From Cyclobacteriaceae bacterium (lineage in GTDB: Bacteria > Bacteroidota > Bacteroidia > Cytophagales > Cyclobacteriaceae): a DNA stretch of 9,225 bases. How positions within the stretch are numbered: position 1 is the stretch's first letter; each line of letters begins with the position of its first letter. Below the pieces are notes generated by a model, which was not told the DNA's origin, ran no database searches, and saw only the letters and a program-made list of their open reading frames with translations. Shown piece after piece: positions 5,833 to 9,225 of this stretch. The stretch is taken from NCBI GenBank assembly GCA_025455445.1, contig JALOMN010000077.1, forward strand, positions 1 to 9,225, written 5' to 3'. Made by a program: the position numbers and the translations under genes.

Positions 5833-6351
5833 TTACAATACTTGTGCTAATACTACTATGTAATTATGTCCATATTTCTTCGCGCACTTCGGACAGTATG
5901 CATAATAGAAATAGTATTTCTTTGCTTTCATTTCTTGTGAAGCCAGGTATCCATCTGTTTCTTTAATATACTTTGGCGCATCACTATAAGGACCATCAAA
6001 TACGTTGCTGATAAACGTTCCTGATAGTCGCTCATGATTCTCGCCTGGTATTTCGTGTGTTACAGCCAGTAGTAGCTCACCCTTCCACGGTGATGGATCG
6101 TAAGCCAGAAGCAGCGAATCTTTCTTGTCATCAGGAATCGCTCCGGCATCCATGGCCTTTTTCCACATTCGGGTGATCGCTTTTTCATACATAGATGGCA
6201 ATGGTATATGAAAGAACTCCGGCACAGAGTCTTTAAGAAAGAGTTTATCACTCCATACAAATTTTTTATGTTCCCACAGGATTCGGTCAAATTCCGGGCA
6301 ACACTCCTCGGTATTGGTCATCACCGGATTTTCCATTGTGCTTGTATTCAT
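5833..6351 (-). CDS. conserved protein of unknown activity with CC and CPKC motifs
   Basis: This is a 172-residue soluble protein. From memory it resembles a widespread family of about 150 residues often labelled only 'hydrolase', defined by an N-terminal CCPEFD (17-22), a middle FFHIPL (46-51), LSGTFISNVFDGPYSDAP (109-126) and a C-terminal YYAYCPKCAKKYGHNYIVVL (149-168). I know of no established reaction. The GTF-to-GPY segment recalls small-molecule-binding GyrI-like domains, but that is a weak impression. Cys153 and Cys156 with Cys17/Cys18 could bind a metal or form a redox pair; this is inference. There is no signal peptide, so it is cytoplasmic. Met1, Met6 and Met11 are all possible starts, and homologues appear to begin near the CCP motif, so a later start is plausible. 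It is monocistronic, transcribed towards the terminator-containing spacer and divergent from the propeller lipoprotein. Confidence 0.8.
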   Translation of the reverse strand: MNTSTMENPVMTNTEECCPEFDRILWEHKKFVWSDKLFLKDSVPEFFHIPLPSMYEKAITRMWKKAMDAGAIPDDKKDSLLLAYDPSPWKGELLLAVTHEIPGENHERLSGTFISNVFDGPYSDAPKYIKETDGYLASQEMKAKKYYFYYAYCPKCAKKYGHNYIVVLAQVL

Positions 6352-6372
6352 AACTATATCAGTTTATCCTAT

Positions 6373-6403
6373 GAAAACTATCATTAACCTATACTATTAA
6401 CAA
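6373..6403 (-). promoter_or_regulatory. putative Bacteroidota promoter for the CPKC protein
   Basis: On the minus strand TTG (6403-6401) is followed by a 20-bp spacer and TAGTTTTC (6380-6373), which matches TAnnTTTG except for the last base. The box ends 21 bp before the ATG at 6351, giving a short leader. Spacing and position fit the Bacteroidota consensus well. Confidence 0.5.
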
Positions 6404-6470
6404 TGACAGATGTCTTTGCGTTTTAGGATAATTGTCAGACTCTATCAAGAAGTATATTTTATTCAACACG

Positions 6471-6501
6471 GAAATATTGAAACACTATTGTGTGATATTT
6501 C
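6471..6501. repeat. imperfect inverted repeat in the divergent spacer
   Basis: GAAATAT (6471-6477) pairs with ATATTTC (6495-6501), and inside them ACAC (6482-6485) pairs with GTGT (6490-6493) around a TATT loop. The two stems are separated by an asymmetric internal loop. It lies midway in the 221-bp region between the two divergent starts (6352-6572) and could be an operator or chance AT-rich symmetry. Confidence 0.4.
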
Positions 6502-6537
6502 AATTACATCAATCTGCATCTATGATGACTATTGTCA

Positions 6538-6568
6538 TTGGTTAGAAGGACACACACTAGTAGCTTTA
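6538..6568 (+). promoter_or_regulatory. putative Bacteroidota promoter for the propeller lipoprotein
   Basis: TTG (6538-6540), a 20-bp spacer and TAGCTTTA (6561-6568) match the TTG-N20-TAnnTTTG consensus except for the last base. The box ends only 4 bp before the ATG at 6573, so transcription would begin at or very near the start codon. That implies a leaderless or nearly leaderless mRNA, or that the match is chance. Confidence 0.4.
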
Positions 6569-6572
6569 TGCC

Positions 6573-7826
6573 ATGTTGAAATGGATAGCCATATCGCTGC
6601 TGTTTTGCTTTCCACTGTTTTTTTCTCATTGTAATGAAGATAGCGAGGAACCGGATAGCCCTAAAATTTCCAATCTCATTTTCGAACCGAATCGTGTAGC
6701 AATAAAACTCTACGAAAACAAAGGTACCATCTTTGGATTTATTGATTTTCAAAATGCAAAAAACGGAGTTGATAAATTGCGGCTTACCAATTCTGCAGGA
6801 GCAGATATCACAATTGCTATTCCTGACCCTTCCGGTCCAGTTACAGACCCGGTTACCCAAGGAACCTTAACCGGTGCTGTTGAATTTATCATGCCCACAG
6901 AACCTGCCACTTTCACTTTTGAAGTGTGGATTATTGATAAGGCAGGAAGAGAATCTAACAGGCTTAATGGCAAAGTAGATATTGTGATTGATGGCACAGG
7001 ATTGCAATGGAATGTGGCGTCTACTGGAATTAATTCAAAATTAAATAGAAATAAGAAATTCATAGCAGTGGGTGAAAACGGATCCATTCTTACTTCTTCC
7101 AACGGCATGAGTTGGATAAAGCAAACAAGTGGCACAACGAACGAACTGCTCGGTGTTGCCTGGTCTGGCACACAATACATTGTTGTGGGTGATAAGGGCA
7201 CTATTCTCACTTCACCTGATGGCGTTAACTGGACACCACGCGCGGCAGGGCAAACAACCAGTTCATTATTTTCAGTAGCCTGGAGTGGAGAGCGCTTTAC
7301 TGCTGTGGGAAATAAATTCGGAATTAATGAAACTGAAATCATGAATTCATCGGATGGCATTACCTGGTCAAACAATCCATTTACGGTTGCAAATAGTTAT
7401 CTGTTTGGTGTCACATGGTCAGGCACTAAATGGATAGCGGTTGGATATAAACCCAATGCTTCTCTTGTTTTATCTTCTCCTGATGGAATCACATGGTCTG
7501 ACATAAGTATTGACAATGGAGGTTATACATTATTTGATGTAACCTGGACAGGCAGTCGGTTTGTTGCTGTTGGGCTTTCGATTACTGCAACCTCGGTGGA
7601 TGGTATAACCTGGACATCTAAACTAATCAATGGCGGATGGGGATTGCGAGGCGTGGCTGCTTCACCTTCCACTATTCTTGCGGTAGGCAATGGTGTGTTC
7701 TATTCTGTTGATGGATTAAACTGGACAGAAGGAAACGCTCAGGTAATGGGCCATCAGGCTATCGTATGGACAGGCGTGGAATTCGCTGTAGTAGGAAATC
7801 CAAATTACATTTACCTGTCGCCATAA
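6573..7826 (+). CDS. Asp-box (BNR-like) beta-propeller lipoprotein
   Basis: This is a 417-residue exported protein. Residues 1-20 form a lipoprotein signal peptide ending LFFSHC. Cys20 is followed by NEDSEE, an acidic surface-export-like signal. Residues about 31-138 look like an Ig/FN-type beta-sandwich. The rest is a propeller made of repeats of the pattern VxWSGxxxxAVG, then a strand and S-x-D-G-x-x-W. Asp-boxes are at 175-181 (SSNGMSW, Asp replaced by Asn), 214-220, 259-265, 302-308, 341-347 and 378-384. A seventh half-box, DGTGLQW (140-146), opens the region, and the protein ends in YIYLSP, so the ring appears to close with seven blades. The repeat nearest the N-terminus is short and lacks the WSG strand. 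Asp-boxes occur in sialidases, Ycf48-like and sortilin-like propellers, but the catalytic sialidase residues are not evident, so a binding role is more likely. Function unknown. Confidence 0.85.
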   Translation: MLKWIAISLLFCFPLFFSHCNEDSEEPDSPKISNLIFEPNRVAIKLYENKGTIFGFIDFQNAKNGVDKLRLTNSAGADITIAIPDPSGPVTDPVTQGTLTGAVEFIMPTEPATFTFEVWIIDKAGRESNRLNGKVDIVIDGTGLQWNVASTGINSKLNRNKKFIAVGENGSILTSSNGMSWIKQTSGTTNELLGVAWSGTQYIVVGDKGTILTSPDGVNWTPRAAGQTTSSLFSVAWSGERFTAVGNKFGINETEIMNSSDGITWSNNPFTVANSYLFGVTWSGTKWIAVGYKPNASLVLSSPDGITWSDISIDNGGYTLFDVTWTGSRFVAVGLSITATSVDGITWTSKLINGGWGLRGVAASPSTILAVGNGVFYSVDGLNWTEGNAQVMGHQAIVWTGVEFAVVGNPNYIYLSP

Positions 7827-7860
7827 TTCCACACGCGATACTTGTTTCACTAATCAGCAT

Positions 7861-7882
7861 AGATGATCCTTCTGCATCATCT
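7861..7882 (+). terminator. weak hairpin after the propeller gene
   Basis: AGATGAT (7861-7867) pairs with ATCATCT (7876-7882) across an 8-nt loop, 34 bp after the stop. The downstream stretch is pyrimidine-rich but lacks an immediate T-run, so it is at best a weak terminator or a 3' stabilising hairpin. Confidence 0.3.
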
Positions 7883-8002
7883 GCATATTTCAACTTTTCT
7901 TATCGCATACTACTCATCGGTCATTAGTATTCGCAAAATGTATCAACCTCTTACTATACCGTTGAGTTTTGATTGGACTTGATTTCTTTCTAAATTCATA
8001 AG

Positions 8003-8959
8003 ATGAATTCATATACTATGCAGAAGTTAACAATCAAACTCTTCATCATAACATTCTCTTTTTTGAATGTTAGCTGTATCATACCCGTTACCATAAATAC
8101 TTCTATCCCAACTTTACCCACGCGCGACTTTAAAACTCCGCCTCAGAAAATTGTGGTGGCCAACGCATATGATATTAAAACGGCTTCGGTGCGCGACAAT
8201 AAAGAAAAACTATTTGGTGAGCTTGTAAATATTACGGTCAGGCAGACCTCAAATGAAATCAATCGGAGAAGTGAAATCCCCGCAACATTTGTGGAGGGAA
8301 TTGCCGTTCCTGCCACACAACCCGATAGCAGCATTCAAAAGCTGATGACAGCTCACCTCGCTTCACATGCAATCATTGTGAAATCATTCAACGCATCATT
8401 TGAACAAACTGAAGTTAATGTAACGGAAAATGATGACGGTTCTAAAAACAGGCAGGCCATGTATGATATTATTGTTGACATTGGCTACACATTTCATAAT
8501 TGGTCTGGCCGGCAATTCGACACGTTGATCTCTGCACGAAGATTTCATAGCTCACGCAGCGTGCTCAGCGGTTTACTGGCAGCCGGACCAAACATTGTGG
8601 CTAACAGTGAAGATGCCTTGGATGGAATATATGCCAATGTAGATATGTACCTGAAAAGTTTTTTTAAAGGAACCGAAAACAGAACGCGCATTATTAACAT
8701 CACAAAGGAATTCAAAGAAGTTAACAGCTTGATTCAGGCCGGAGAACATGAGAAAGCTTTTCAGGTTTGTGAAAGCCTGAGATCGTCTGACAAAAGAGAT
8801 GTAGCATCCAAAGCTTCATACTACTGTGCCGTGTTATTAGAATATATGGGCAGATATAATGAGGTGAAATTTTACCTCGAAGAATCGCTGCGTGGATATT
8901 ATTCACCCGATGCGGAAATAATGTTGCAGGATTATCGGCTTTATCGGGTGCAACAGTAA
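8003..8959 (+). CDS. exported hypothetical protein with TPR-like C-terminus (possibly DUF6340-like)
   Basis: This is a 318-residue protein with an N-terminal hydrophobic segment (11-23) ending at Cys25 in LNVSC. The -3 residue is Asn rather than Leu, so lipidation is likely but not certain, and the residues after Cys25 are not acidic, unlike the other two lipoproteins here. A beta-strand-like IVVANAYD (50-57) follows a proline-rich stretch. The middle (about 65-215) is mixed alpha/beta with YDIIVDIGYTFHNWSG (154-169). The C-terminus (about 236-297) reads as paired helices, with AGEHEKAFQVCESL and YYCAVLLEYMGRYNEVKFYL resembling TPR units. The layout recalls Bacteroidota DUF6340 proteins, but I cannot confirm this. 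Met6 (8018) is an equally good start and gives a more compact signal peptide. A weak TTG-N19-TAAATTCA lies upstream (7969-7998). It converges on the next gene with only 9 bp between stops. Function unknown. Confidence 0.75.
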   Translation: MNSYTMQKLTIKLFIITFSFLNVSCIIPVTINTSIPTLPTRDFKTPPQKIVVANAYDIKTASVRDNKEKLFGELVNITVRQTSNEINRRSEIPATFVEGIAVPATQPDSSIQKLMTAHLASHAIIVKSFNASFEQTEVNVTENDDGSKNRQAMYDIIVDIGYTFHNWSGRQFDTLISARRFHSSRSVLSGLLAAGPNIVANSEDALDGIYANVDMYLKSFFKGTENRTRIINITKEFKEVNSLIQAGEHEKAFQVCESLRSSDKRDVASKASYYCAVLLEYMGRYNEVKFYLEESLRGYYSPDAEIMLQDYRLYRVQQ

Positions 8960-8968
8960 TTCATTTCG

Positions 8969-9225
8969 CTATTCACTCAACCCGACTCCTTTTGCCATCA
9001 GGCCGGCCAATAACGGAATAATAAAAATTAACACCAGCTCAAGTCGCAACATCCAGATAATGACTGTCGGGATAGACAACACTTCAGCTGCATCACCCTT
9101 TCTGTTTTTGATGAAATACACCGTGGGATAACTCGAAAGCAACCCCACCACGGTAAACAGTCCAAGCTTGATGAGAAAGATTGGATTTCTGGTATAAAAC
9201 TCTGCAGGCTTGCCGATACTTCCCA
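8969..9225 (-). CDS. DUF2214-type membrane protein (C-terminal fragment)
   Basis: The reading frame continues without a stop through the right edge, so the 5' end is missing. About 85 residues are visible, from GSIGKPAEFYTRNPIFLIKL through a GLLSSYPTVYFIKNRK stretch to a final hydrophobic helix LELVLIFIIPLLAGLMAKG. The pattern of a PxFxxKxxLF helix, then LLSxxPTxxFxxxR, then a terminal helix ending in LLAxLMAxG matches, from memory, the DUF2214 family of small predicted inner-membrane proteins of unknown function. Two transmembrane helices are visible. The GTG at 9149-9151 is an internal valine, not the real start. The stop (8969-8971) is 9 bp from that of the convergent gene, with no terminator between them. 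Confidence 0.75.
   Translation of the reverse strand, partial: GSIGKPAEFYTRNPIFLIKLGLFTVVGLLSSYPTVYFIKNRKGDAAEVLSIPTVIIWMLRLELVLIFIIPLLAGLMAKGVGLSE

Noticed and set aside
6410..6634. 74-codon plus-strand frame between the divergent genes
   Set aside because: It overlaps the start and signal peptide of the propeller lipoprotein in another frame, and its composition is not protein-like; the putative promoter of that gene lies within it.
6749..7375. 208-codon minus-strand frame inside the propeller gene
   Set aside because: It is a mirror of the repeat-rich plus-strand coding sequence; the plus frame has a signal peptide and regular Asp-box repeats, while the minus frame shows no domain.
6990..7826. 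Reading the Asp-box repeats as a sialidase
   Set aside because: Asp-boxes are shared by many propellers; the sialidase FRIP motif and arginine triad were not seen.

Overview
The window looks like an ordinary chromosomal segment of a Bacteroidota bacterium, probably Cytophagales-like. The evidence is moderate AT content, the near absence of Shine-Dalgarno sequences, lipoprotein signal peptides followed by runs of Asp/Glu after the lipid cysteine, and several near matches to the Bacteroidota promoter (TTG, about 20 bp, TAnnTTTG). The genus is not determined. No rRNA, tRNA, IS element, CRISPR array or phage gene was seen.

Layout. 1-185: the 3' end of a metallo-beta-lactamase-fold hydrolase (+), whose stop overlaps that of a convergent GNAT acetyltransferase (-, 182-652). 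Only 7 bp separates the GNAT start from a divergent Ca2+/Na+ antiporter (+, 660-1628). 1708-2844: a PLP-dependent trans-sulfuration enzyme (-). 2987-4144: a surface-type lipoprotein with a Calx-beta domain and a GH16 glucanase domain (+). 4191-4406: a doubtful small ORF behind an inverted repeat. 4413-5072: a NarL/FixJ-type response regulator (+) with no kinase nearby. 5073-5316: a regulatory spacer with an 18-bp perfect palindrome. 5317-5664: a stand-alone receiver-like protein that has lost its phosphorylation pocket. 5665-5832: two inverted repeats and a strong terminator, possibly a structured RNA. 5833-6351: a conserved protein of unknown activity with a C-terminal CPKC motif (-). 6573-7826: a lipoprotein with an Asp-box beta-propeller (+). 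8003-8959: a secreted or lipoprotein-like protein with a TPR-like tail (+). 8969 to the end: the C-terminal part of a DUF2214-type membrane protein (-).

The genes do not form one pathway. Most stand alone or in convergent or divergent pairs. Three are envelope proteins (GH16, propeller, TPR-like), two are envelope transport or membrane proteins, and the only regulatory cluster is the response regulator plus the degenerate receiver at 4413-5664. I found no convincing undescribed multi-gene system. The most interesting points are the degenerate receiver with its palindromic upstream region and hairpin-rich downstream region, and the apparent circular closure of the seven-blade Asp-box propeller.
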